Assembly: GCF_007752135.1 (NCBI RefSeq)
Contig: NZ_CP036298.1
Location: forward strand, 2,914,001-2,978,000
Length of the DNA stretch: 64,000 nt
Reading direction: 5' to 3'
Source: Aureliella helgolandensis
Lineage (GTDB): Bacteria; Planctomycetota; Planctomycetia; Pirellulales; Pirellulaceae
The position numbers and the translations under genes were made by a program. Positions 57,053 through 64,000 of the stretch are shown in pieces. The notes beneath the pieces were generated by a model, which saw only the letters and a list, made by a program, of their open reading frames with translations, was not told where the DNA came from and ran no database searches. The stretch's first letter is position 1; every line of letters begins with the position of its first letter.

Positions 57053-57643
57053 TTACTGATGGCGGCGGCGAGTAAATGCACCCACGCCGGCGAACATTGC
57101 GAGGAATGCCAGCGAGGAGGGCTCGGGAACGGCACTGACATTGATGTTGTCAAATTGGTGGCCAGACGCCGTTGTTTGCTGCCAGCTTACCGACGTGATC
57201 GCGGTGAACTTCAATGGGTCGAAATCGAAGGAGCGGACGACGGGGCCGGTGCCAGCGGGCAACTCAAACGATTGAGTTTCGGCATTGCTAGCGGTAAACA
57301 CGATTGAGTAGGGCGTCGCGTGTGGTCCACTTGCCAATTCTGCCAAGTCGATGCTGAGTAGATTGAAGAGTGCACCGGTCGATTCTGTCAACGTGATGGT
57401 TGAGTTTCCGATGCTGTTGGCAAACAGGGCGGGGGATCCGGTGTAGGCTGCGGCCCCGCTGCCGTAGTACGAAAGGTCCGTACCGCTAATTTGGTATCCA
57501 GATTCTTCGTAGCTGGTGCCAGGGGCCAGCGCTATCGCGCTGCTGGAGGCATCGACGAGGGCTTCGAAATCAAGGACAACGCTCGCCCGAGTGGAGCCGC
57601 TGATTAACAGGCACAATGCTAGTGAGGCAACAAATGTTTTCAT
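57053..57643 (-). CDS. PEP-CTERM sorting-domain protein
   Basis: A 196-residue exported protein. The signal peptide is KTFVASLALCLLISGSTRA. The C-terminal tail is VPEPSSLAFLAMFAGVGAFTRRRHQ, split as VPEPSSLAFLAMFAGV and GAFTRRRHQ: the VPEP motif, hydrophobic helix and basic cluster of the PEP-CTERM system, in which exosortase cleaves at PEP and attaches or releases the protein at the surface. The middle is beta-rich, Ser/Thr-rich and Gly-rich without catalytic motifs, suggesting a matrix or surface protein. The frame is open 34 codons upstream but ATG 57643 is the plausible start. An exosortase gene is not in the window. Confidence 0.9.
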   Translation of the reverse strand: MKTFVASLALCLLISGSTRASVVLDFEALVDASSSAIALAPGTSYEESGYQISGTDLSYYGSGAAAYTGSPALFANSIGNSTITLTESTGALFNLLSIDLAELASGPHATPYSIVFTASNAETQSFELPAGTGPVVRSFDFDPLKFTAITSVSWQQTTASGHQFDNINVSAVPEPSSLAFLAMFAGVGAFTRRRHQ

Positions 57644-57826
57644 AGTGATCGTTCTCAAGCTGAAGTTCTCATGATACTGGTTCTCTACGCTAATCTGGGC
57701 ATTCTGGATGTCAAGGATTGCGTCGTCATTCCGGGCGTGCTGCATGGGAGCAGCACATGGCGGATTGCCTGCGTCCTTTCAACGATGGTAAGCATCCTGC
57801 GCCCCTGGTGCTGCTCAGCATGACTC

Positions 57827-58933
57827 CTACTCTTGGAAGTCGTCATCTCTTAGAACGTACTTGTTGGCCGGTACGTCACTGGTAGAGGTTGCTGGCGTCA
57901 TCAGCGCTTGGTAGACGTGGTAGTCTACGTTTTCTGAAAGGTTGATAACGGAACCACCGAGAAAGGCCACGTTCACGACTCCAGTGTGGCTCGATGAGGG
58001 CCGGGCCACTTCATACCCGTTGAGTTGCGGTGGATCTTGGACCGGAGCGTCTTTCTTCAAGCCATTGATCTTATTTTGATCTTGGAGCGGGTCGGGTGTT
58101 TCTGTCATCCGCCGCGTGGTGGGCAAATTGGTGCCCAAAGGTAGACGGTACAGCCAGGCAATCCCATGGGCCCACCGCGAAGTCTCATCGGTGTAGCTGA
58201 CGTGGTCCCAGGAACCTGCTTGCAAGTTTTCCGAGAAGGCAATCGTTGAACTCAAACCGTCTCGGATCTTGTCGGATGAAATTGAGGGTTGCGACGCAGT
58301 CGAACCGTAGGCTGGACCTGCATTACCGTTGAGCGTCCCGACACGGTTGGTGAAGACACCGTTTTCCTTGCGTTGGGAGTAAGTGGAAGCTACCGAACTG
58401 GGCGCTGAGCCGTAGGCTGGATTCAGCGACCCGATATTATTGGCGTAGGGAGCAAAGCCATTGTTGGAAGCGTAGCTGTTGCCTGCAAAGCTCTCTCGGT
58501 CGGTGGAGTCACTGGGGCATAGGAATAGGTTGATGGTCGGGAAAAAACGGTCCGCCTGCATGGTGTCGCGGCTAGCTCCGGGTAAGGCGGTCAGCCAAAA
58601 CGAGTTTTCACTGCTGTCGTCCCACAAGTCGCGAAGACCTTGTTGTTCAAGGGCGGGGAGCAAGGCGACAACCCACGATCCGACCTTGCCAACACGTGCG
58701 GTGCCACCTGTAACTCCAAATTCACCCTGATACCCTGGGTAGGATTTTCGGCTGATTTCGGTCTGCATGTTGGCTGAAGAGATATTTTTGAGGCTGTTCA
58801 TGCACTGGGCTCGACGAGCCGATTCACGAGCCATCTGAACTGCGGGGAGCAATAGTCCGACAAGGATGCCAATAATTGCAATTACAACTAGCAATTCCAC
58901 CAGCGTGAAGCCGGTCCGTATTGAATGACGCAT
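57827..58933 (-). CDS. DUF1559 prepilin-like exported protein
   Basis: A 368-residue protein with the type-IV prepilin N-terminus [20 protein letters not shown], split by the prepilin peptidase site after the Gly of TGFTL. The DUF1559 body follows ([47 protein letters not shown]) and ends with the C-terminal [20 protein letters not shown] pattern, which in many members contains H-x9-DG (here changed). DUF1559 proteins are highly expanded in planctomycetes, their role being unproven; they are thought to be type-II-secretion/pilus-like pseudopilins. It sits 183 bp from the PEP-CTERM gene on the same strand. Confidence 0.93.
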   Translation of the reverse strand: MRHSIRTGFTLVELLVVIAIIGILVGLLLPAVQMARESARRAQCMNSLKNISSANMQTEISRKSYPGYQGEFGVTGGTARVGKVGSWVVALLPALEQQGLRDLWDDSSENSFWLTALPGASRDTMQADRFFPTINLFLCPSDSTDRESFAGNSYASNNGFAPYANNIGSLNPAYGSAPSSVASTYSQRKENGVFTNRVGTLNGNAGPAYGSTASQPSISSDKIRDGLSSTIAFSENLQAGSWDHVSYTDETSRWAHGIAWLYRLPLGTNLPTTRRMTETPDPLQDQNKINGLKKDAPVQDPPQLNGYEVARPSSSHTGVVNVAFLGGSVINLSENVDYHVYQALMTPATSTSDVPANKYVLRDDDFQE

Positions 58934-59327
58934 AGATATTCCTTTGCGTTAGAAAAGTCACGGCCTCTAATTTCCTCGTCCCGCTCGATCCATTGTGGCA
59001 GAGCTTTCTAACCGCGTCCAGCGAATTGATTGCTAAATGCAAAATCGAAAACTATTTAGTCCTGAGCGCAGGGGTAGAAGATAGTCGCAGGCGATTTGCT
59101 TTAATGGTGCGATTCTTTCCGTTGCGCGTTAGCGTTGGCGTTGGGCGTTGGGGCCGAGAGGCATGGCCCTGTGAGGAGGAGCTGCGGTAGGGCCGCCAAA
59201 AAATGTTCACGCTGCCGTTTGCCGTGAGCTAGAGTTGGGCCTGTAGGGCTCTCAGAGGAGAAAAGTTCGACTTGAACCTCTGAGTAGCGCCATTATCCGC
59301 CTGCCGCACCACGTTTGAAGCACTTTC
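58934..59327. other. Intergenic region, divergent from DUF1559 gene, with hairpin
   Basis: About 390 bp. Contains a nested hairpin at 59251-59284 (listed separately), 43 bases before the next ATG. No gene is recognised. Confidence 0.45.
59251..59284 (+). promoter_or_regulatory. Nested hairpin in the leader of the small secreted-protein gene
   Basis: Outer arms CTCAGAG (59251-59257) and CTCTGAG (59278-59284) enclose an inner stem GTTC/GAAC with a GACTT loop and a six-base bulge. It lies between a GAAAAG-rich leader and the ATG at 59328. It may be a leader structure; no riboswitch class is recognisable, and a weak terminator is an alternative. Confidence 0.4.
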
Positions 59328-59645
59328 ATGCGACAACCGACCTATTTGTTCCTCGCCATCGCCGGACTCCTGTTGGCGGGGGGGCCATCACCGTGTTTTG
59401 CTCAGTCTCCCCATGCATTTCCATGGGGGCATGCTCACCAGCAAGCGGTCCCACTGCCGCTTCCTCGAATGGCACCCTATGCTGTGTTAGCTACTCCCCT
59501 ATCCGATGAGCCCCTACAGCGACCTTACCGGCCGCTGCCCGCGACTCCTCCGTATGCCTATGGGTGGTTCGGCTCGAATCCGTCGCCTCAATGGTCACGA
59601 CACTTTGGTGTGTCGCACTCCCATACGCAGTGGACGCTCAAGTAG
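59328..59645 (+). CDS. Small secreted Pro-rich protein
   Basis: A 105-residue protein with a signal peptide (YLFLAIAGLLLAGGPSPCFA, cleaved near QSPHAF). The mature part is Pro/His-rich with aromatic residues (PRMAPYAVLATPLSDEPL, PYRPLPATPPYAYGWFGS). No motif is recognised. An overlapping frame starting at 59315 is a shadow. It is followed by a long hairpin at 59672. Confidence 0.7.
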   Translation: MRQPTYLFLAIAGLLLAGGPSPCFAQSPHAFPWGHAHQQAVPLPLPRMAPYAVLATPLSDEPLQRPYRPLPATPPYAYGWFGSNPSPQWSRHFGVSHSHTQWTLK

Positions 59646-59671
59646 AGTGGGAATAGGGCGACTCGGTCCTA

Positions 59672-59708
59672 AGACGGGAGACCACGCGAAGGTGGCCTCC
59701 TGCCGTCT
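59672..59708. terminator. Bidirectional hairpin terminator
   Basis: AGACGGGAGACCAC and GGTGGCCTCCTGCCGTCT form a long stem with small bulges around a GCGAA loop, 27 bp after the previous stop codon. It lies between convergent genes and may serve both strands. The T-tract is weak. Confidence 0.6.
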
Positions 59709-59913
59709 CAATTGAGTTCTACATAGCCCGAGTATCGGGGTGGACGAGCCCCTACGGCCCGTCCATCGAAACGTGCAGCTGGCAAAACGTTGCTCCGTCC
59801 TCGTAGATTCGTCCTCTACAAAAACGGTCAATGGCACAGCCAGCGTGCTGCCTAGAGTCTTGAGGCTAGAGCAACACGAGTGCACTTCTGCAGCGTCCGC
59901 AACAAATTCAAGG

Positions 59914-61143
59914 CTATCGAATTGCAGCGCGTCGGCGACGGATGAACGCACAGCCGAGACCGCTTAACGCTAGCAATGCAGCCGAGCTAGGCTCAGGAAC
60001 CGCAGTGACCGATAGCGTGTAGGCGCCACCGGTTTGTGCGACAGTACCCGAGTAGTTGTCGTCCGCGAAGGTAAGCGTGTCAAACGCCAGGGTCGAACCG
60101 TCGCTGGCGTTGAGGAAGGTGAAGTCTTTCGTAGCAGACTCGAACGAGTAGCCGTCGATAAAGCTCACCATCAAATTGCCATTGCCCGTGGCCAAGCCGT
60201 TGACATTAAGAATGTCAAACGAGTTGTCTCCGCCCAGTTCCAGGCGAAATTCGGAATTGGCAACCATTGCGAAATCTCCGTCAATGGTTAGTGTTCCCAC
60301 TGAATTGCCAGGTCCGACAAATGCGCCACTTGCCAAGGAAACGTCGGCTCCCACGCTTCCGTTCCCGGCCAGGCCCTGGCCACCCGCGATTTCAACGCTA
60401 GTGGTCGTTCCGAAAGAGATCGTCGCATCGCTGTTGAGCTGAATGCTGCCGCCGCCGGAATAGTTTTCGAAACCAAGCGAGCCACCGTTGACTTGGACGG
60501 TGCCCGTGTTCACGAAGGTAGCACCCGCTACCACGCTGTTGACGAGGAAGTCCCCCCCACCAGCTTTGATGAAGTTCCCACCGTTGTTCCAATTGTCACC
60601 GAGCGACATGGTGCTGTCGGCGTTCCAATTCGTCGTGCCATTGGTAAAAATTTCACGAGTGTTGGCATCGATGGTCAAGCCGCCTTGGTTGAGCGTCAAA
60701 GTGCCGTTGAAGGTGGCGGTACCGGAACCGACAAGTGTCGATCCCGCGAGTAGCGAGGCGTTTCCATCCACCACCAAATTTCCGGTACCGCTAATAGCAC
60801 CGGTAAACAGGTTCAAGTCGTTGACCGTCAGGCTATTAGACGCCCCGTTAATCGTCAACGCACCGGAAAACCCATTGTTTCCGGAAATCTGATTACCAAC
60901 TCCCAGGTTGCCAATCGTACGGTCGGCGCCGAGATTCAAGGTGGCAGCAGACCCTGCACCATTCGTTTGGCCGATGAGTGCCGATTCTGTGGGAGAGTCT
61001 GGAACGTCGTTGTTACTCCAGTTCCCGGCAACATCCCAGTCCCCAGTAGTGGTGAGCGTAGCGGTTGTTTGGGCAACACCGCGATGCGCTATGGCTGGCA
61101 CTAGCACTACACTTGCTAGAAAAATGCAAAAAGTATACTTCAC
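59914..61143 (-). CDS. PEP-CTERM beta-helix protein
   Basis: A 409-residue exported protein: signal peptide FCIFLASVVLVPAIAHRGVA, then a long Gly/Asn/Thr/Val-rich region of repeating turns (TLTTTGDWDVAGNWSNNDV, VDGNASLLAGSTLVGSG, DFLVNSVVAGATFVNTGTV, SLASGAFVGPGNSVGTLTI) typical of parallel beta-helix or passenger-type repeats. The tail is VPEPSSAALLALSGLGCAF followed by IRRRRAAIR, a full PEP-CTERM sorting signal. It is likely a surface or matrix protein exported and processed through exosortase. Autotransporter-like repeats of this kind are common in planctomycetes. It is divergent from the RND efflux operon. Confidence 0.92.
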   Translation of the reverse strand: MKYTFCIFLASVVLVPAIAHRGVAQTTATLTTTGDWDVAGNWSNNDVPDSPTESALIGQTNGAGSAATLNLGADRTIGNLGVGNQISGNNGFSGALTINGASNSLTVNDLNLFTGAISGTGNLVVDGNASLLAGSTLVGSGTATFNGTLTLNQGGLTIDANTREIFTNGTTNWNADSTMSLGDNWNNGGNFIKAGGGDFLVNSVVAGATFVNTGTVQVNGGSLGFENYSGGGSIQLNSDATISFGTTTSVEIAGGQGLAGNGSVGADVSLASGAFVGPGNSVGTLTIDGDFAMVANSEFRLELGGDNSFDILNVNGLATGNGNLMVSFIDGYSFESATKDFTFLNASDGSTLAFDTLTFADDNYSGTVAQTGGAYTLSVTAVPEPSSAALLALSGLGCAFIRRRRAAIR

Positions 61144-61460
61144 GATCGATGCTCCATTTGCTTCTAGGCGGGACGTCGCAATACATGTAATTAAGGGGTT
61201 GTAGGCTGCCTGTAACGGCTAGGTACTGGTCTTATCCTAGTCAGTCTACGTATATACGTCTAGCAACAACGGTGGGGAATTGGATTTCTTTCGGCCGGAA
61301 TCGCTACAGTCAGCAAAATTGATACAGATTGGCACCGAGAGAGGTTCTAGTCTTCCCTTGGCCGTCAAGTACACTTGCTTGTACACTTTCCATTGACGCT
61401 GGTATGTCTGGACGGAACCATTCATTTTGTTTGTACCATTGCTTCGAGTCCTCAGGCCCC
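61144..61460. other. Divergent intergenic region
   Basis: About 320 bp between the PEP-CTERM gene and the efflux adaptor. The adaptor frame is open from 61329 but its N-terminus is not credible before the signal segment. No gene recognised. Confidence 0.4.
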
Positions 61461-63110
61461 ATGTATAAAAACCTCTTATTCGGTCTAGTCATTCCGGCTG
61501 TACTGCTCAGCGTCGGACTAGGCGTGTTTTTTGGGTTGCAGCGTCCCCTGCCCCCCAAGAAACCGCCCTTAGGAGAGTCAACAAGCGAGCTGCTGGCGGT
61601 CTTACCCATCGCCGAGGTGAGCCGCGTCCGCGCCTTGGAGGAAATGTCCGATTCGCTGGATATTCCCGTGAGTGGTACGGTCGTTCCCTTTCGTGAATTG
61701 CAAATTGCTTCTGAAGTTTCCGGGCGGATTATCGAGAAGGATTCGCTGGTACGTAGTGGCAATTATGTGACGCAAGGCCAAGTCCTCTATCGTATTGATC
61801 CGCGGGACTACGAGATCGATATTGAACGCCTGACGCAGCGTCGGGAGCAAGAGCTGGCGGCAATCAAGGAATTGCAGCAGGACATCGAGAACGCCACACG
61901 CATGTTGGAAGTCTCCAATGAGGAATTCAAACTGGCGGAGGACGAGGTTAAGCGTTTTGAAGCGCTGGGAGGGAATTTCACCAGTGCAGCGGAATTTGAT
62001 GCCGCTCGCCGCAGTCGCCTAGCAAGTATGAATCAACAGGTGAGTGCCCAGAACCAGTTGCAAACGCTTCGCACGCGGCAGGGACGGCTTGAATTGGCGA
62101 CGCGCTTGGCAGAAACCGAACTCCACCAAGCCGAATTGAATCTGGAGCGAACCGTGATCCGCGCACCGGTATCGGGCCGGATTGTTACCGAAGAGGTGGA
62201 AGCGGGCTCGTTTGTGCAACGTGGTACGATGCTCGTCACCATTGAAGACACCGAGCGGGTCGAAGTTGCTTGCAATCTGCGGATGGACCAATTGTTCTGG
62301 ATTGTGGATCGCCGCACATTAAGTACAGAGGCTCTTGTCAATCCCGCTCAGCTCAGCCGCTTTCAGCTTCCCAATACGCCGGTAAAAGTCCGCTTTAGAA
62401 CGGGGGGACGCGAGCACCGAGTGTATGAATGGGAAGGCACCTTGGACCGTTACGATGGGGCGGGGCTCGATGCGCAAAGTCGAACGGTGCCGATTCGTGT
62501 GATGGTTCCTCATCCTGAAAAATTCAGTTTGGTGGGCGAGGTTGATCCCGAAAAAGTGGTGGTGGGACCTCCGATGTTGGTGCGTGGCATGTTCGTCGAA
62601 GTCATCGTGCAAGCGAAACCAGCCACATCGTTGATCTTGGTTCCCAAGCTGAGTATCAAACCTGCTTCTAGAGCTTACGAAATATGGAAGTTCGAGGCTG
62701 ACGACGAGGCAATCCACTTTTCTCGCGAATATCTAAGAGCTCAGGAACTGGCCAAGAAGAACGCTGAGCTGGCTGGAAAAATGCAATCCAAGCCAGCCGC
62801 CGCCCCCCCTAAGCCTGCGGCATCCTCCGCCGCGAATCAACGAACCATTGAAGTGCACCCCGAGGAGTGGCAAGCTGGATTCCTGCGAGTCATTCCCGAC
62901 GTCCAGGTTATCGATACTTTTTCCGAAGCGGATCAAACAACGGCAAGCGAAGGCGAATATTGGATTTGCGAAGCGCCTGTGGGGCTAGAACCGGGAGATC
63001 TCGTGGTGGTGACCCCCTTGCCTGGCATGGAGGGCAGTGGGCGTGATCCGGTGCGAGTTGAAAAAGCTGGTTTAGCTGCCGCCGTCTCGGCGGGGAAGGA
63101 TTCCCAATGA
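61461..63110 (+). CDS. RND efflux periplasmic adaptor (membrane-fusion protein)
   Basis: A 549-residue adaptor of the HlyD/AcrA family. The N-terminal helix YKNLLFGLVIPAVLLSVGLGVFF anchors it; the lipoyl/hairpin part contains PVSGTVVPFRELQIASEVSG and VTQGQVLYRIDPRDYEIDIE, followed by a coiled-coil (RREQELAAIKELQQDIENAT) and the second lipoyl half with IRAPVSGRIVTEEVEAGSFV. A C-terminal extension is Ala/Pro-rich (SKPAAAPPKPAASSAA). The gene ends in ATGA, so the transporter gene starts within its stop codon (4-bp overlap), a mark of translational coupling. The partner outer-membrane channel is not in the window. The start at 61461 gives a normal length. Confidence 0.93.
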   Translation: MYKNLLFGLVIPAVLLSVGLGVFFGLQRPLPPKKPPLGESTSELLAVLPIAEVSRVRALEEMSDSLDIPVSGTVVPFRELQIASEVSGRIIEKDSLVRSGNYVTQGQVLYRIDPRDYEIDIERLTQRREQELAAIKELQQDIENATRMLEVSNEEFKLAEDEVKRFEALGGNFTSAAEFDAARRSRLASMNQQVSAQNQLQTLRTRQGRLELATRLAETELHQAELNLERTVIRAPVSGRIVTEEVEAGSFVQRGTMLVTIEDTERVEVACNLRMDQLFWIVDRRTLSTEALVNPAQLSRFQLPNTPVKVRFRTGGREHRVYEWEGTLDRYDGAGLDAQSRTVPIRVMVPHPEKFSLVGEVDPEKVVVGPPMLVRGMFVEVIVQAKPATSLILVPKLSIKPASRAYEIWKFEADDEAIHFSREYLRAQELAKKNAELAGKMQSKPAAAPPKPAASSAANQRTIEVHPEEWQAGFLRVIPDVQVIDTFSEADQTTASEGEYWICEAPVGLEPGDLVVVTPLPGMEGSGRDPVRVEKAGLAAAVSAGKDSQ

Positions 63111-64000
63111 GAGCGATTGTTCGATGGGCTGTAGACAATACTCCCGGCGTTAATGTGATGGTGGTCGGTACGCTGATCGCCGGATTCTTGTGCTTTCTAG
63201 GTTTGCGACGCGAGGTCTTTCCAGAATTCGAGCTGGAGATCATTCTCGTCACGGTGCCCTACCCCGGCGCCTCCCCGACCGATACCGAAAAGGGCGTTTG
63301 CCAGCCTGTGGAGGAGGCCGTTCGCGCACTCGACGGCATTAAGCGGTTGGTCAGCATTGCCCGCGAAGGTGGCGGCTACGTGCTCGTCGAACTCGAATCC
63401 AATGTCGGCAACGTTCAGAAAGTGGTTACGGAAGTTCGCTCTCGGGTCGATCGCATCACGAATTTCCCGGAGCTGGCCGAGGATCCCCAGGTGGAACAGA
63501 TTACGTTCCGCGAAGCTGCCATTCGGGTCGCCATCATGGGACCCGATGTCGATACCGAACAGAGTGAATTCAAGCTACGCGAAGTCGCTGAACACATTCG
63601 CGACGATCTGCTCGATCTATCGGCGATCACCCAAGCCAACATCCAAGGGGCAAAACCATTCCAGATCGACGTTGAGATCTCGGAGGACACTCTTCAAAAA
63701 CATGGTCTGACCCTGGGCTCCGTAGCCCAAATCTTGAGGAGCGAGAACATTGAGCTCCCTGGCGGGCAGCTCAAAGCCGATGGTCAAGAGATTCTGCTGC
63801 GAGGAAAAAATCGTCGCGAGTTTGGCCAGGAAATTGCCAAGCTCCCCGTCATTAGTCAACCCAATGGGGTTGTGCTCAAAATTGGTGATATCGGGCGTGT
63901 TAAAGACCTGTTTGATGACTCTACCGTCATTAGTGAAGTGAACGGCAGACCGGCGCTGGTCATTAGTATCGACCGGACCAGCGACGAGGACTTGCTGGTT
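63107..64000 (+). CDS. RND efflux transporter permease, truncated by window edge
   Basis: The first 298 residues of an AcrB/MexB-type permease. AKQ-like start is MRAIVRWAVDNTPGVNVMVV, then VPYPGASPTDTEKGVCQPVEEAVRALDGI, shown here as VPYPGASPTDTEKGV and VEEAVRALDGIKRL, which is the classic N-terminal PN1 subdomain of HAE-type RND pumps. The rest continues through the periplasmic PN2/PC1 region. The transmembrane core with the proton-relay aspartates lies beyond the window. SD GGGGAAGGA precedes the ATG, which overlaps the stop of the adaptor gene. Confidence 0.93.
   Translation, partial: MRAIVRWAVDNTPGVNVMVVGTLIAGFLCFLGLRREVFPEFELEIILVTVPYPGASPTDTEKGVCQPVEEAVRALDGIKRLVSIAREGGGYVLVELESNVGNVQKVVTEVRSRVDRITNFPELAEDPQVEQITFREAAIRVAIMGPDVDTEQSEFKLREVAEHIRDDLLDLSAITQANIQGAKPFQIDVEISEDTLQKHGLTLGSVAQILRSENIELPGGQLKADGQEILLRGKNRREFGQEIAKLPVISQPNGVVLKIGDIGRVKDLFDDSTVISEVNGRPALVISIDRTSDEDLLV

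Noticed and set aside
59251-59284. Known riboswitch
   Set aside because: The hairpin has no conserved aptamer core that I recognise, so I list it only as a leader structure.

Overview
The window reads as chromosomal DNA of a planctomycete, most likely a Pirellulaceae (Rhodopirellula/Blastopirellula-like) bacterium. The inference rests on gene content: a DUF1559 prepilin-like protein, two PEP-CTERM proteins, a Tat-exported Gfo/Idh/MocA oxidoreductase, a secreted SGNH sialate-type esterase, several large exported proteins of unknown function, and an OleA-type condensing enzyme. Genes are mostly monocistronic or in short runs, both strands are used, and intergenic gaps are often 300-700 bp. I recognised no tRNA, rRNA, CRISPR array, transposase or integrase.

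Layout. 1-2000 (minus): ispG, a retropepsin-like 'ATP-dependent zinc protease' family gene and a truncated exported endonuclease/exonuclease/phosphatase protein. 2300-13800 (plus): an NHL-propeller protein, a TauE/SafE permease, a KAS III-like synthase, YqgE/AlgH, a metallophosphatase, an 1150-residue fusion of fatty acyl-AMP ligase, acyl carrier protein and a PLP-dependent alpha-oxoamine synthase, a Gfo/Idh/MocA protein and ApbE. 14200-24900: a class-I amidotransferase-like protein lacking its nucleophile, OleA, an RlmM-like methyltransferase, infA, a large exported protein, a ribbon-helix-helix protein, scpA, a pair of 120-bp palindromic repeats, and nadA.

25000-36200 is a chemotaxis island: a FliN-like SpoA protein, CheX and CheY (minus), then cheA-cheW-cheB-cheR (plus), and a methyl-accepting protein with a haem-binding CxxCH sensor domain. 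The chromosome-partition pair parA-parB lies inside it. CheA carries Hpt, kinase, two CheW-like domains and a receiver, so the island encodes a nearly complete signalling array; no flagellar structural genes are present.

36600-50200: sialate O-acetylesterase-like protein, small lipoprotein, HU-like protein, MMPL exporter, ABC-F ATPase, hexulose-phosphate-synthase-like protein, two small proteins, and a minus-strand pair consisting of a degenerate GalU-like protein and a large GHMP sugar kinase/UDP-sugar pyrophosphorylase fusion. 50600-64000: a short UvrC-like GIY-YIG nuclease, a large anchored unknown protein, a DegT aminotransferase, a two-helix membrane protein, PEP-CTERM/DUF1559 surface proteins, and the start of an RND efflux operon that runs off the end.

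The most interesting content is the lipid chemistry (acyl-AMP ligase-ACP-oxoamine synthase, KAS III and OleA within 12 kb), the kinase/pyrophosphorylase fusion beside a degenerate GalU, the nucleophile-less amidotransferase, and the tandem inverted-terminus repeats after scpA. All functional statements come from reading motifs by eye; no database search was possible.
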